Assembly (NCBI RefSeq): GCF_021010565.1
Contig: NZ_JAJNAY010000001.1
Span: 372,001 to 436,000, forward strand
Direction of reading: 5' to 3'
Source: Chryseobacterium turcicum
GTDB taxonomy: Bacteria; Bacteroidota; Bacteroidia; Flavobacteriales; Weeksellaceae
DNA: 64,000 nt
A program made the position numbers and the translations under genes. Below, piece by piece: positions 16,288 to 26,010 of the stretch. The notes beneath the pieces were generated by a model that was given only the letters and a program-made list of their open reading frames with translations, was not told the DNA's origin and ran no database searches. Position 1 is the stretch's first letter. Each line of letters begins with the position of its first letter.

Positions 16288-17238
16288 ATGGATAAAATAC
16301 CTAGTGTAGACCTGCGTGATTTCCTTTCGGACAACCCGGAACGCAAACAGAAATTTGTAAATGAAATCGGAAAAGCTTACGAAGAAATTGGTTTTGTAGC
16401 CTTAAAAGGACATTTCCTAGACGACAAACTAGTAGGTGGCCTCTATGGAGAAGTAAAAAACTTCTTTGAACTTCCCACAGAAACTAAACAAAAGTACGAG
16501 ATTCCCGGAATTGGGGGACAAAGAGGCTATGTTGGTTTTGGTAAAGAAACCGCAAAAGGTTTTAAAAAAGGAGATTTGAAAGAATTTTGGCATTTCGGAC
16601 AATACGTTTCGGATGACTCAAAATACAAAAGCGAATATCCCGACAATGTAATCGTAGACGAACTTCCACAATTTAATGAAGTAGGTAAAGAAACTTACCA
16701 GATGCTTGAAAAAACAGGAAAATATGTTTTGAGAGCTTTGGCGTTGTACCTTAGTCTTGATGAGTTTTATTTTGATAATAAAATTGCAGAAGGTAATTCT
16801 ATTTTGAGACCAATTCATTATCCGCCAATTACTCAGGAGCCGGATGATGCGGTAAGAGCAGCAGCTCATGGAGACATTAACTTAATTACTCTTTTAATGG
16901 GTTCTCAAGGGAAAGGTCTTCAGGTACAAAATCATAAAGGTGAATGGATTGATGCGATTGCAGAACCAGACGAACTAATGATTAACGTTGGAGATATGCT
17001 TTCGAGACATACCAACAATAAATTGAAATCTACGATTCACAGAGTTGTAAATCCGCCAAGAGAATTGTGGGGAACTTCAAGATATTCTATCCCTTTCTTT
17101 ATGCATCCAGTAAGCGGAATGTCGCTGAATGCTTTAGAAAATTGCGTTGATGAAAATAATCCAAAGTTATATGAAGATACAACTGCCGGAGAATTTTTAC
17201 ACGAAAGATTAATTGAATTGGGGTTAATCAAAAAATAA
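16288..17238 (+). CDS. isopenicillin N synthase-like 2-oxoglutarate/Fe(II) oxygenase
   Basis: A 316-residue member of the isopenicillin N synthase-like dioxygenase family. The iron triad is His194-x-Asp196 (AAHGDINL) with His251 (STIHRVVNP). Arg265 and Ser267 (RYSIPFF) form the RxS motif that binds 2-oxoglutarate. The N-terminal domain (VDLRDFL...GFVALKGH) fits the DIOX_N region. Substrates in the family range from amino acids to flavonoids, so none is claimed. It is a single-gene unit with its own terminator. Confidence 0.9.
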   Translation: MDKIPSVDLRDFLSDNPERKQKFVNEIGKAYEEIGFVALKGHFLDDKLVGGLYGEVKNFFELPTETKQKYEIPGIGGQRGYVGFGKETAKGFKKGDLKEFWHFGQYVSDDSKYKSEYPDNVIVDELPQFNEVGKETYQMLEKTGKYVLRALALYLSLDEFYFDNKIAEGNSILRPIHYPPITQEPDDAVRAAAHGDINLITLLMGSQGKGLQVQNHKGEWIDAIAEPDELMINVGDMLSRHTNNKLKSTIHRVVNPPRELWGTSRYSIPFFMHPVSGMSLNALENCVDENNPKLYEDTTAGEFLHERLIELGLIKK

Positions 17239-17260
17239 GCTTTTTTAAGATATAAAGCAG

Positions 17261-17288
17261 AGACCTCTATTTGTTTAGAGGTCTTTTT
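17261..17288 (+). terminator. terminator after the oxygenase gene
   Basis: A 9 bp stem AGACCTCTA / TAGAGGTCT (17261-17269, 17276-17284) with a 6 nt loop, followed by a T run. Confidence 0.92.
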
Positions 17289-17351
17289 TGTGCTGCAAAC
17301 TTTGGATAAATTCTCATGAAGAACCACTACAAAAGTCACTCAATGTAGGCT

Positions 17352-17381
17352 TTTGTATTCCCACAAGTTTGCGTATTTTTG
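17352..17381 (+). promoter_or_regulatory. promoter of the prolyl oligopeptidase gene
   Basis: TTTG at 17352-17355, an 18 bp spacer and TATTTTTG at 17374-17381 fit the Bacteroidota promoter consensus. The block ATTCCCACAA-GTT-TGCGTATTTTT (17357-17380) recurs upstream of the mutase gene at 19824-19847. Confidence 0.65.
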
Positions 17382-17396
17382 AGAAAATCCTTCATA

Positions 17397-19508
17397 ATGA
17401 ATTTTAAACCTATGTTATTAACTGCCGGAGTTTTATTTTCGGCTACAGTTTATGCTCAAAAAATGACTTATCCTAAAGCAATCAAAGGAAATCAAACAGA
17501 TACTTATTTCGGAACAGCCGTTGCAGATCCGTACAGAGATTTAGAAAATGATTCAGAACTTACCAAAAAATGGGTAGATGAAGAAGTTGCTTACAGTCAG
17601 AAATATTTATCTCAAATTCCATTCAGAGAGCAGATTAAAAAACAATTAACAGATATTTGGAATTACGAAAAAATAGGTGCACCTTTCAAAGAAGGAGACT
17701 TTACGTATTATTATAAAAACGACGGTTTGCAGGCACAGTCTGTTTTGTACAGAACCAATAATAAAACAAAAACAACAGAAGTTTTCTTAGACCCGAATAA
17801 GTTTTCAGATAAAGGAACGACATCGCTTTCTAGTTTATCTTTCAACAAAAAAGGAAACTTAGCAGCCTATTCGATTTCTGAAGGCGGAAGCGACTGGAAT
17901 AAAATCATCATCATTGATGCTATTACGAAAAAGCAAATCGACGAAACAATTGTTGATGTAAAATTCAGCGGAATTTCTTGGCAGGGCGATGAAGGATTCT
18001 ATTATTCAAGCTACGAGAAGCCGAAAGAAGGAACCGTACTTTCTGGAATGACAGATAAGCACAAAGTTTATTTTCATAAGCTAGGAACTAAGCAATCTGC
18101 TGATCAGCTAATTTTTGGTGGAGATAAAACGCCGAGAAGATACTTAGGAGCGGGAGTTTCTGAAGATCAGAGATATTTGATTATTTCTGCGGCAAATGCA
18201 ACCAACGGAAACGAATTGTACATTAAAGACTTAAAGAAAGGCGGCGATTTCGTTCAGGTCAATAAAGGATTTGATATCAATGTAGATATCGCGGATACAG
18301 ATGGTGACAACCTTTTCATTTTTACCGATAAAGATGCACCCAATATGCGTTTGGTGAAAACTACCATCCAAAACCCTTCTCCTGAAACTTGGAAGGACGT
18401 AATTCCTGAAACAGAAAATGTACTGTCTGTTTCTGGCGGTGGCGGTTATTTCTTTGCTACGTATATGATTGATGCAATCGATCAGGTGAAGCAATTTGAT
18501 AAAACAGGAAAGCTGATCAGAGAAATTTCTCTTCCAGGAAAAGGAAATGTTGGAGGTTTTGGAGGTAAAGAAACAGAGAAAGAATTATATTATTCTTTCA
18601 GCAATTATATTACACCCGGAACTACTTATAAATTCAATGCAGATACCGGAAAATCTGAAATTTACCAGAAACCTAAAGTGAAATTTAATCCTGAAGATTA
18701 TGTTTCAGAGCAGGTATTTTATACTTCAAAAGACGGAACAAAAGTTCCGATGATGATTAATTATAAAAAAGGAATAAAGCTGAATGGTAAAAACCCTACA
18801 ATTCTTTATTCTTACGGTGGTTTCAACGTTAGTTTGCAACCTTCTTTCTCTGTAGTTAATGCAATCTGGATGGAAAACGGTGGAGTTTATGCTGTTCCAA
18901 ACATCCGTGGTGGTGGTGAATATGGTAAAAAATGGCACGATGCAGGAACGAAAATGCAAAAGAAAAATGTATTTGAAGATTTCATCGCAGCAGGAGAATA
19001 TTTACAATCGAAAGGGTATACTTCAAAAGAATATATGGCACTTTCAGGAAGATCAAATGGTGGACTTTTAGTTGGGGCTACGATGACGATGCGTCCAGAT
19101 TTGGCTAAAGTTGCCTTTCCAGGAGTTGGAGTTTTAGATATGTTGAGATACAACAAATTTACCGCTGGAGCAGGTTGGTCTTACGATTATGGAACTGCCG
19201 AAGACAACAAAGAAATGTTTGATTATTTAAAATCATATTCTCCGGTTCATAATGTAAAAGCAGGAACTTGTTATCCTTCAACAATGATTATTACAAGTGA
19301 CCATGATGATAGAGTAGTTCCGGCGCATTCATTCAAATTTGGTGCAGAATTACAGGAAAAGCAAAAATGTGCAAACCCTATTTTATTAAGAATTGAGAAA
19401 AATGCAGGCCATGGTGCAGGAAGAGCAACAGACCAAGTAATCAGTGAAAATGCTGATTTAATTTCTTTTGCTTTATACGAAATGGGCATTAAAAAACTTG
19501 GAAAATAA
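17397..19508 (+). CDS. prolyl oligopeptidase, secreted
   Basis: A 703-residue S9A serine peptidase that cleaves short peptides after proline. The N-terminal beta-propeller covers about residues 80-430 and the alpha/beta-hydrolase domain about 450-703. The catalytic triad is Ser553 (GRSNGG), Asp637/638 (SDHDDRVVPAHS) and His672 (AGHGAGR). The ATG at 17397 starts a Sec signal peptide ending SATVYA-Q; the longer TTG start at 17379 overlaps the promoter. Many Bacteroidota export this enzyme to the periplasm. It is monocistronic and followed by a terminator. Confidence 0.95.
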   Translation: MNFKPMLLTAGVLFSATVYAQKMTYPKAIKGNQTDTYFGTAVADPYRDLENDSELTKKWVDEEVAYSQKYLSQIPFREQIKKQLTDIWNYEKIGAPFKEGDFTYYYKNDGLQAQSVLYRTNNKTKTTEVFLDPNKFSDKGTTSLSSLSFNKKGNLAAYSISEGGSDWNKIIIIDAITKKQIDETIVDVKFSGISWQGDEGFYYSSYEKPKEGTVLSGMTDKHKVYFHKLGTKQSADQLIFGGDKTPRRYLGAGVSEDQRYLIISAANATNGNELYIKDLKKGGDFVQVNKGFDINVDIADTDGDNLFIFTDKDAPNMRLVKTTIQNPSPETWKDVIPETENVLSVSGGGGYFFATYMIDAIDQVKQFDKTGKLIREISLPGKGNVGGFGGKETEKELYYSFSNYITPGTTYKFNADTGKSEIYQKPKVKFNPEDYVSEQVFYTSKDGTKVPMMINYKKGIKLNGKNPTILYSYGGFNVSLQPSFSVVNAIWMENGGVYAVPNIRGGGEYGKKWHDAGTKMQKKNVFEDFIAAGEYLQSKGYTSKEYMALSGRSNGGLLVGATMTMRPDLAKVAFPGVGVLDMLRYNKFTAGAGWSYDYGTAEDNKEMFDYLKSYSPVHNVKAGTCYPSTMIITSDHDDRVVPAHSFKFGAELQEKQKCANPILLRIEKNAGHGAGRATDQVISENADLISFALYEMGIKKLGK

Positions 19509-19537
19509 ATTTTAAGATTATTAAAGACTCTAAAATT

Positions 19538-19571
19538 AAAGCGAGATTGTATATTACAGTCTCGCTTTTTT
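19538..19571 (+). terminator. terminator after prolyl oligopeptidase
   Basis: A 9 bp stem AAAGCGAGA / TCTCGCTTT (19538-19546, 19560-19568) with a 13 nt loop and a following T run. Confidence 0.88.
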
Positions 19572-19594
19572 ATTTTATGGTATTAAGAATAAAA

Positions 19595-19639
19595 AGTCCT
19601 GAAGGGACGGTTTAACGAAGAATTAGGATGAAATCCTAT
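19595..19639 (+). repeat. dispersed palindromic repeat, GTCCTGAAGGGAC family, copy 2
   Basis: 45 bp block that matches 3727-3770 in reverse orientation. It contains GTCC-tgaag-GGAC and AGGATgaaATCCT mini-palindromes. Confidence 0.75.
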
Positions 19640-19867
19640 TAATTCATACACATTAATTGAATTTAAAAACATTTAAATCATATGAGAGAAAATCAAAGAT
19701 TTTCAAAAACTTATGTGCTCTTTTATCCAGAATGATAATAAAAATCCCTGTGACTCATGTGTTAAAATCGGTATTTTTTATATATAAATTCCTTGTTATC
19801 ATCCTGAAAACCAATCGCAAGACATTCCCACAAAAATGCGTATTTTTAAAACTTTAAATCTGAAGAA

Positions 19868-21994
19868 ATGAGAAGGGAAATAAAAAACAAAATTCCTCAA
19901 TTTAATATATCTGAAAAGCAGCAGGAAATCTATCAATTTGAAAAAGATGGGCTTGAGCTGAAATCAAAATACACGGCAGAAGACGTAAAAAATAAAGACA
20001 TCACCGACAGTTGTCCGGGTGTTGCACCTTATTTAAGAGGTCCTTATTCTACGATGTATGTTCAGAAACCTTGGACGATTCGTCAATATGCAGGATTTTC
20101 TACAGCTGAAGAATCTAATGCTTTTTACAGAAGAAATTTAGCAGCCGGACAAAAAGGTCTTTCCGTGGCTTTTGATTTGGCAACACACAGAGGGTATGAT
20201 TCCGACCATGCAAGAGTGGTGGGTGACGTTGGTAAAGCTGGTGTTGCGATTGATTCTGTGGAGGATATGAAAATTTTGTTTAATGAAATTCCTTTAGATG
20301 AAATATCGGTTTCAATGACGATGAATGGTGCGGTTTTACCGATTTTGTCTTTCTACATTGTTGCCGCAGAAGAACAGGGTGTCTCTCAGGATAAGCTTTC
20401 TGGAACCATTCAGAATGATATTTTGAAAGAATTTATGGTGCGTAATACCTATATCTATCCACCAACACCTTCCATGAAAATTATCGCGGATATTTTTGAA
20501 TATACTTCTAAAAATATTCCAAAATTTAACTCTATTTCTATTTCTGGATATCATATGCAGGAAGCTGGAGCAACCCCGGTTTTGGAAATGGCTTATACAT
20601 TAGCTGACGGTTTAGAATATGTAAGAACCGGAATAAAAGCTGGAATGAAAGTGGATGATTTTGCACCACGACTTTCATTTTTCTGGGCTATCGGAATGAA
20701 TCATTTCATGGAAATTGCTAAAATGCGTGCGGCAAGATATATTTGGGCAACGCTTTTAGAGCAGTTTAATCCTCAAAATCCTAAGTCTTTAGCTTTAAGA
20801 ACACATTCACAAACTTCAGGTTGGTCTTTAACAGAGCAAGAACCTTTCAATAATATCACGAGAACAGCTATTGAAGCATTGTCTTCGGCTTTAGGTGGAA
20901 CGCAATCTTTACACACCAATGCTTTGGATGAAGCGATTGCTTTACCAACTGATTATTCGGCAAAAATTGCTAGAAACACACAGATTATTCTTCAGCAGGA
21001 AAGCGGAATTTGCGACGTGGTAGACCCGATGGGCGGAAGTAATTTGGTTGAATCTTTAACTCAGCAAATGATTGAAGAGGCCATGAAATATATCGATGAG
21101 GTAGAAAAAGAAGGGGGAATGACAAAAGCCATCGAAGCCGGAATTCCAAAGATGAGAATCGAGGAAGCGGCTGCAAGAAAACAGGCTAAAATTGATAGCA
21201 GTGAAGAGTTTATCATCGGTGTTAATTCATTTAAATCTGCTTTAAAACAGACTCCAATTGAGATTTTAGATATCGACAATACTGAAGTAAGAAGAAAACA
21301 GATTGAAAGATTAGATTCAATTAAATCTACCAGAGATTCTGAATCGGTTGAGCAAATTTTAAATGAAATCCGTGAATCTGCAAAAACAGGAAATGGAAAT
21401 CTTTTGGCATTATGCATCGAAGCGGCTCGCAGAAGAGTGACTTTAGGTGAAATGAGTGATGCCATGGAAGAAAGTTTCGGACGTTACAAAGCCAACATCA
21501 GAACGATACAAGGAGTTTATGCTATGAATGCAGGTAAAAATGAATACTTCGGAAAAGCACTTGAGCTTACTCAAAAATTTGAAGAAGCTGAAGGTCGTCG
21601 CCCAAGAATTATGGTGGCAAAAATGGGACAAGACGGTCATGACCGTGGTGCAAAAGTAGTAGCAACAGCCTTTGCTGACATGGGATTTGATGTCGATGTT
21701 GCGCCATTATTTCAGACTCCGGAAGAAGTTGCCAAGCAGGCAGTAGAAAATGATATTCATATTTTAGGGGTGTCTTCTTTGGCAGCGGGTCACAAAACAT
21801 TGGTTCCGCAGGTTGTAGAAGAATTAAAAAAACTCGGAGCAGATGATATTACAATCGTTGTAGGAGGAGTAATTCCGCAACAGGATTATGAGTTTTTATA
21901 TGCAAACGGAGCCGACTTTATTTTTGGCCCGGGAACGAATCTTCCTAAATGTGCAGTGGATATTTTGAATAGATTTCTGAGTAACATAATTTAA
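19868..21994 (+). CDS. scpA: methylmalonyl-CoA mutase, large subunit type
   Basis: A 708-residue adenosylcobalamin enzyme that interconverts methylmalonyl-CoA and succinyl-CoA. The N-terminal barrel contains [21 protein letters not shown] and [12 protein letters not shown]. The C-terminal cobalamin domain has the base-off motif [10 protein letters not shown] with His591 as cobalt ligand. No small-subunit gene adjoins it, so either the subunit is elsewhere or the enzyme is a homodimer of the Sbm/ScpA kind. The probable chaperone gene meaB is about 12 kb away. The upstream block ATTCCCACAAAAATGCG is shared with the preceding gene. Confidence 0.95.
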   Translation: MRREIKNKIPQFNISEKQQEIYQFEKDGLELKSKYTAEDVKNKDITDSCPGVAPYLRGPYSTMYVQKPWTIRQYAGFSTAEESNAFYRRNLAAGQKGLSVAFDLATHRGYDSDHARVVGDVGKAGVAIDSVEDMKILFNEIPLDEISVSMTMNGAVLPILSFYIVAAEEQGVSQDKLSGTIQNDILKEFMVRNTYIYPPTPSMKIIADIFEYTSKNIPKFNSISISGYHMQEAGATPVLEMAYTLADGLEYVRTGIKAGMKVDDFAPRLSFFWAIGMNHFMEIAKMRAARYIWATLLEQFNPQNPKSLALRTHSQTSGWSLTEQEPFNNITRTAIEALSSALGGTQSLHTNALDEAIALPTDYSAKIARNTQIILQQESGICDVVDPMGGSNLVESLTQQMIEEAMKYIDEVEKEGGMTKAIEAGIPKMRIEEAAARKQAKIDSSEEFIIGVNSFKSALKQTPIEILDIDNTEVRRKQIERLDSIKSTRDSESVEQILNEIRESAKTGNGNLLALCIEAARRRVTLGEMSDAMEESFGRYKANIRTIQGVYAMNAGKNEYFGKALELTQKFEEAEGRRPRIMVAKMGQDGHDRGAKVVATAFADMGFDVDVAPLFQTPEEVAKQAVENDIHILGVSSLAAGHKTLVPQVVEELKKLGADDITIVVGGVIPQQDYEFLYANGADFIFGPGTNLPKCAVDILNRFLSNII

Positions 21995-22059
21995 CATTTT
22001 ATTAAATCTCAAATTGCACAATTTTTGCTATGTAAATAATAAACAAAAAATAAAATACC

Positions 22060-22560
22060 ATGGCTTATACAGTAATTTCAGTATTTCCAGAAACTGTAAA
22101 CACAGAGGAAGTAAAATCAGAATTAATGAATAACGGATTTCTAGAGTCAGATATCATTGTTTCTAAATCGATATTGGATGAAGAATCGTTAACGAATGAA
22201 TATGAAGATGATGAAAAAACAAAAAGTTTTTGGAATTATGTTTTTGTAAACGATAACGATATTTTAGCCGCATACAGTAAAGGAAGTATGGGCAAAATCA
22301 ACTTGATTGTGTATGCTGCTAATCTTACAGATGCGCAGAATGCAAAAAAAGTATTAGATAAGTTCGGTGCATTAAAAATTTATAACAAGCCTTCTTTTAG
22401 TGAGAGAAATTCTGAAAAGACAGATTTACCTGAAGATGTTTATAATGGAATTATTGCAAAGGCAAGGCATAATATTTATTTCTTAGATAAAGAAAGAGTG
22501 TATTATCCACACAGTAGAGGAATGGGCGATACAATGGATAGCCAAGGCTCTAAAGATTAA
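22060..22560 (+). CDS. hypothetical protein, stress-protein-like N-terminus
   Basis: A 166-residue soluble protein that I do not recognise firmly. The first 40 residues (VISVFPETVNTEEVKSELM followed by NNGFLESDIIV) have the strand-helix-strand pattern seen in the N-terminal domain of YflT/general stress protein 17M-like proteins, with a second similar unit near residues 80-112 (INLIVYAANLTDAQNAKKVL). The acidic mid-region and Gly/Ser-rich tail are probably disordered. It stands alone between the mutase and a terminator shared with the convergent ABC operon. Confidence 0.6.
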   Translation: MAYTVISVFPETVNTEEVKSELMNNGFLESDIIVSKSILDEESLTNEYEDDEKTKSFWNYVFVNDNDILAAYSKGSMGKINLIVYAANLTDAQNAKKVLDKFGALKIYNKPSFSERNSEKTDLPEDVYNGIIAKARHNIYFLDKERVYYPHSRGMGDTMDSQGSKD

Positions 22561-22582
22561 AATAAAGACTTTATAAAAAATA

Positions 22583-22610
22583 AAAACGACCATCACACGA
22601 TGGTCGTTTT
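22583..22610. terminator. bidirectional terminator
   Basis: A perfect 12 bp stem (AAAACGACCATC, 22583-22594; arm 22599-22610) with loop ACAC, between convergent genes. The right end abuts the stop of the leftward permease gene. Confidence 0.92.
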
Positions 22611-22611
22611 G

Positions 22612-23772
22612 TTATATTTTCCAGGATTTTATCAGCCATCGGTAAATAAGAATATTGACGAAGAAATAAACCAATATCGGGATGATGATAATGACCACCC
22701 ACAGGAAAGGATTGATATACAATGAAAGCAAGCCGTTAGAAACATCAGATTGCGCAATAAAATATTGTCCTGCAGCAAGCAATCCTAAGCTTAAAATTAA
22801 GACAAACATTAAGTTGATACTGAATCTTTTGCTGATGTCACTCACCATTTTCTTAGGCGAATATCCTAAACTGTTTTTAATGGAAACCTCTTCCTGCTTT
22901 TCTAAAAACTGAATTTTTATAAAGCTTACAATAATGTAGAGGCATAAAGCAAAGATGAAAACCCCTAAAACAGCAATGATTTTTAAAACTAAAAATAGCT
23001 TTGATTTTATTTTTGCCGAACGAAGACTTTCCTGATTAGATTCGTAGCCATTTTCTTTCATTTTAGCAACCAAACCTTCATCACCAGAATCTTTTACCTG
23101 CACCAAAACTCTGTTGTAAATTTTAGGCTGTGTTGTAAGCTGAGGTTTTTCTGCAATATTCAGAGAGTCAAGAAATTTTTTCGGAATCAATACAGAGTGT
23201 ATTCTGTCTGAAAGTCCTACCATTTTTCCTTTATACGTCTTGTTTTGTTTGTTGACGGTAATATTGATGTTGATTTCAATTTTCTTGGCAAAATCTTCAG
23301 AAATCTGCGGAAGGCCTTGGTTTAAAGCAAATCCGTAATTGTAAAGATTCAGATATTCTCTTGAAATAATAATTGGGATTTCGTCTCCTTTTACCTGAAA
23401 TTCTTCATCTGTCAAATCAGAGTCAATAGCTTTTAAATCTAAGCCTTCAAAGTACAAATCAGTATAAAAAGGAATAAAATCGCCACCATTTGCCGAAGCT
23501 TTAAACTCGTTGGCAGAAAAAGGATAAATTGCTTTTACTTCAGTCCAGGTTTTAATTTTTGAAATATCATTTTCATTAAAGCCTAAAAGTTCTTTTCTTC
23601 CAATATTATCAGGAGTTATCTTTTTGCTAAATGTCAACCAATAATTACTGTCGCTGCTTTTACTTCCAAAAAGGCGATTCGCATTTTCATACAGTTGAAG
23701 GCACGATAAGACCAAAATAAAGGCGATAAATAGCCCTGCGTAGAGTATAATTGAATTAAAAATTTTCTTCAT
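22612..23772 (-). CDS. FtsX/MacB-type ABC transporter permease
   Basis: 386 residues: an N-terminal membrane helix (10-28), a periplasmic domain of about 230 residues and three C-terminal helices (about 262-285, 318-338, 352-378). This is the topology of FtsX/MacB/LolC permeases, which use ATP to drive mechanical work in the envelope. The cytoplasmic loop KQEEVSIKNSLGYSPKKMV matches the coupling segment of FtsX-like permeases. It is the last gene of a three-gene leftward operon, 5 bp after the ATPase gene. The substrate is unknown. Confidence 0.82.
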   Translation of the reverse strand: MKKIFNSIILYAGLFIAFILVLSCLQLYENANRLFGSKSSDSNYWLTFSKKITPDNIGRKELLGFNENDISKIKTWTEVKAIYPFSANEFKASANGGDFIPFYTDLYFEGLDLKAIDSDLTDEEFQVKGDEIPIIISREYLNLYNYGFALNQGLPQISEDFAKKIEININITVNKQNKTYKGKMVGLSDRIHSVLIPKKFLDSLNIAEKPQLTTQPKIYNRVLVQVKDSGDEGLVAKMKENGYESNQESLRSAKIKSKLFLVLKIIAVLGVFIFALCLYIIVSFIKIQFLEKQEEVSIKNSLGYSPKKMVSDISKRFSINLMFVLILSLGLLAAGQYFIAQSDVSNGLLSLYINPFLWVVIIIIPILVYFFVNILIYRWLIKSWKI

Positions 23773-23777
23773 AAGCG

Positions 23778-24425
23778 TTATAGATGAAGAATTTGATAAT
23801 CATGCTCAAATGGAAACTCATTCAATTCAAAAAAGATGACCGAGCTCCCGCTTTCTTCGGAAACTTCATTAATTAGTGAAAAGGCAATTTTTTTATTATT
23901 CAAATCCAAATGACTGAAGCATTCATCATAAATAATAAAATCTGTAGGATTAATCAGGCTTCTCACAATGGCACTTCTTTGGCGTTCTCCATACGAGCAG
24001 TTTTCGGCTTTTTTATTCAGAAGGTTTTCTATTCCCAGTCTTTTGGCATATTCTTCCATTTTTGGAATAAATTGTTTTCGGTCTTTATTAAAAACACGAA
24101 GCAGAATATTCTCAGAAATACTAAGGTCTTTTATCAACCTTACATCTTGAAAAAGCAAACTCACTCCCTCTTTTCTGTTTTTTACAATTTCTTCCAAATG
24201 CAATTTTTTTACCGCTTGCTGGTCGTATTTTATATCGCCTTCATATTGAAAATGAGTACCCAGCATTGCCGTTGCCAATGTAGATTTTCCACTCCCAGAA
24301 GGTGCAACAATCAGAAGCTTATTTCCTTTTTGAAAAGAAATATTCTTATTCCAGATTTCAGACTGTTCGATATTTCTGGGAGTGAAATATTTAGGGAAAA
24401 TGTTTTCTAATACTAAATTAGTCAT
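23778..24425 (-). CDS. ABC transporter ATP-binding protein with degenerate signature
   Basis: A 215-residue nucleotide-binding subunit. Walker A APSGSGKST (41-49), a Q-loop FQD (92-94) and Walker B FIIYDE (163-168) are intact. The signature motif reads CSYGERQRS (143-151) rather than LSGGQ. Where a His-loop is expected the sequence is FFELNEF, without histidine. The partner is probably the downstream FtsX-like permease. Its start overlaps the stop of the upstream lipoprotein gene by 8 bp, so the three genes are likely co-translated. ATP hydrolysis may be slow or differently controlled. Confidence 0.85.
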   Translation of the reverse strand: MTNLVLENIFPKYFTPRNIEQSEIWNKNISFQKGNKLLIVAPSGSGKSTLATAMLGTHFQYEGDIKYDQQAVKKLHLEEIVKNRKEGVSLLFQDVRLIKDLSISENILLRVFNKDRKQFIPKMEEYAKRLGIENLLNKKAENCSYGERQRSAIVRSLINPTDFIIYDECFSHLDLNNKKIAFSLINEVSEESGSSVIFFELNEFPFEHDYQILHL

Positions 24426-25854
24426 TCATTATAAAATAATACAGTGCGTTTTCGTCTTTCTTGTCTAGAGTGATGACCGATTTAGAAACTAAATTACCGG
24501 CGTTTTCTTTAGATTCGTTTGATATCTCAATTACTTTTGCAGGTACAGTTTCTCTTCTGTTGTAGTCGCTTCCATCAGACCAAGAATATGCGGTGATTCC
24601 TGTTTTTTTGCTTAGCTTAGAATTTTTTGCAGCCTTTTTAGCTTGAAACTGTGCATTAATGCTTTGGTCATCAGAGAAAATTACCTGATTGTCTACAATG
24701 GTGTATTTTTTACTTTCGCCTAAAGGACCTTGAAGCAACGAAGTAAGAACATCTTTTTTCTTAGGGTTAAAGCCTAAAACCACAGCTCTTTTGTCGCTGT
24801 AATATCCCAAAGAGTCTGGATGGTTTTCTTTCATATCCATATAAGCATAGTCTCCGGTGAAAGTAGTCGTAATATCTTCTAAAGTTTTATTGGTAGAAGC
24901 TAAATAATGGTTTACAGTAGCTTCAAAACCAGCTTCTTTAATCAGATATCTCATAAAATCTAAACTAAAATAACCGATAGAAAAAGACTTCGCATTATCA
25001 AGTTCTACATTTTTTACAAGATCATAGTTGATGTTGTTTTTACTATAATATTTCTCAACAATCTTTTTCATATCGCTGTTGAAAAACGTTTTGGTATCCA
25101 TTTCTACTTTTCCTTTATCGAAGCTAAAATCAAAACCAATACCCGAATCTTTAATCAGTTTATTAACGGCAAGAGTTTCTATATATCCTTTAGAAACATA
25201 GCTTGCAACTGCTCCAAGATTCATCCATCCGCTCACATCTTTCCCGCTTACCAAAGATTCGTTTACCTGATCGATGATTACTTTGTTTGACGTTCCTTTT
25301 CTTGCCCAAAAATCAGTAAAATATTTTTCGTTAAGTTTCGCAGCACCACCCAAAGAATCATATCTCGAGTATGAGTTGAAAGATTTCTCTGTCGACATCA
25401 TTGCCATATCACCTTTGATGCTTCCCGTCAGTTTGCCATCTTCAAAAATAAAATCTTTTTTGTCGATTGTTATTTTAGTTTTGGAAAGATCAGACATGCT
25501 TTTTTGAAATTTAGCTTTATCGCTAATCCAGAAAAATGCTTTCACATCTGGGTCCGAATTAGATTTTCCAGGCTCTACCATAATGTAAAGAGGCTTGTTG
25601 GTATCGATGCCAGACTCTTTTGGTTTACTGATTAATTGCAAAAGAACTCTCCCTTCATCATTAAGGTTTTTCTTCTCTTTCAGAATCTTTTCAACCGGAA
25701 TTTTATCAGAAATAGAATTTAAATTCACTCTCGATAAACCTAAAGTCGTATCAGTCGTGTATTTTAAAATGTCGTCATTCTTATTAGAATTACAAGAAAA
25801 TAGAATCGCAAATGCAAATGCGCACAGTAGGGATTTCATGAATGTGTTTTTCAT
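24418..25854 (-). CDS. large lipoprotein, possibly DUF4836 family
   Basis: 478 residues with a lipoprotein signal and lipobox ILFSC, followed by a long soluble region without membrane segments. The opening TTLGLSRVNLNSISDKIPVEKIL and the overall layout resemble Bacteroidota DUF4836 lipoproteins, but this is tentative. It heads an operon with an ABC ATPase (8 bp overlap) and an FtsX-like permease. The lipoprotein may be the envelope partner or cargo sensor of that transporter. A start at 25839 (MKSLLCAFAF) is equally possible and leaves the lipobox intact. Confidence 0.65.
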   Translation of the reverse strand: MKNTFMKSLLCAFAFAILFSCNSNKNDDILKYTTDTTLGLSRVNLNSISDKIPVEKILKEKKNLNDEGRVLLQLISKPKESGIDTNKPLYIMVEPGKSNSDPDVKAFFWISDKAKFQKSMSDLSKTKITIDKKDFIFEDGKLTGSIKGDMAMMSTEKSFNSYSRYDSLGGAAKLNEKYFTDFWARKGTSNKVIIDQVNESLVSGKDVSGWMNLGAVASYVSKGYIETLAVNKLIKDSGIGFDFSFDKGKVEMDTKTFFNSDMKKIVEKYYSKNNINYDLVKNVELDNAKSFSIGYFSLDFMRYLIKEAGFEATVNHYLASTNKTLEDITTTFTGDYAYMDMKENHPDSLGYYSDKRAVVLGFNPKKKDVLTSLLQGPLGESKKYTIVDNQVIFSDDQSINAQFQAKKAAKNSKLSKKTGITAYSWSDGSDYNRRETVPAKVIEISNESKENAGNLVSKSVITLDKKDENALYYFIMND

Positions 25855-25939
25855 ATATTTTTTTCGTTATGTAAAACAAATATACTATTTTCGAGGTAAT
25901 GGAAATCATTAATAAGTGAGAAAATAAATAGATTTTAAT

Positions 25940-25968
25940 TTTGTTTTTCAAAAAAAAGTATATCTTTG
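25940..25968 (+). promoter_or_regulatory. promoter of the leader-peptide unit
   Basis: TTTG at 25940-25943, a 17 bp A-rich spacer and TATCTTTG at 25961-25968 followed by CA. This is one of the clearest Bacteroidota-type promoters in the window. Transcription would begin near 25975, about 35 nt before the short ORF. Confidence 0.75.
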
Positions 25969-26010
25969 CATCTGAAAATCAAGTTTAACCATTTAAAAAA
26001 CAACGAAGCA

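Larger units (their letters stand above)
19509..19867. other. 359 bp intergenic region between peptidase and mutase genes
   Basis: It holds a terminator (19538-19571), the second copy of the GTCCTGAAGGGAC repeat (19595-19639) and a word shared with the region after uvrB (about 19685-19701). A promoter-like block (19824-19850) precedes the mutase. No convincing gene is present. Confidence 0.7.
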
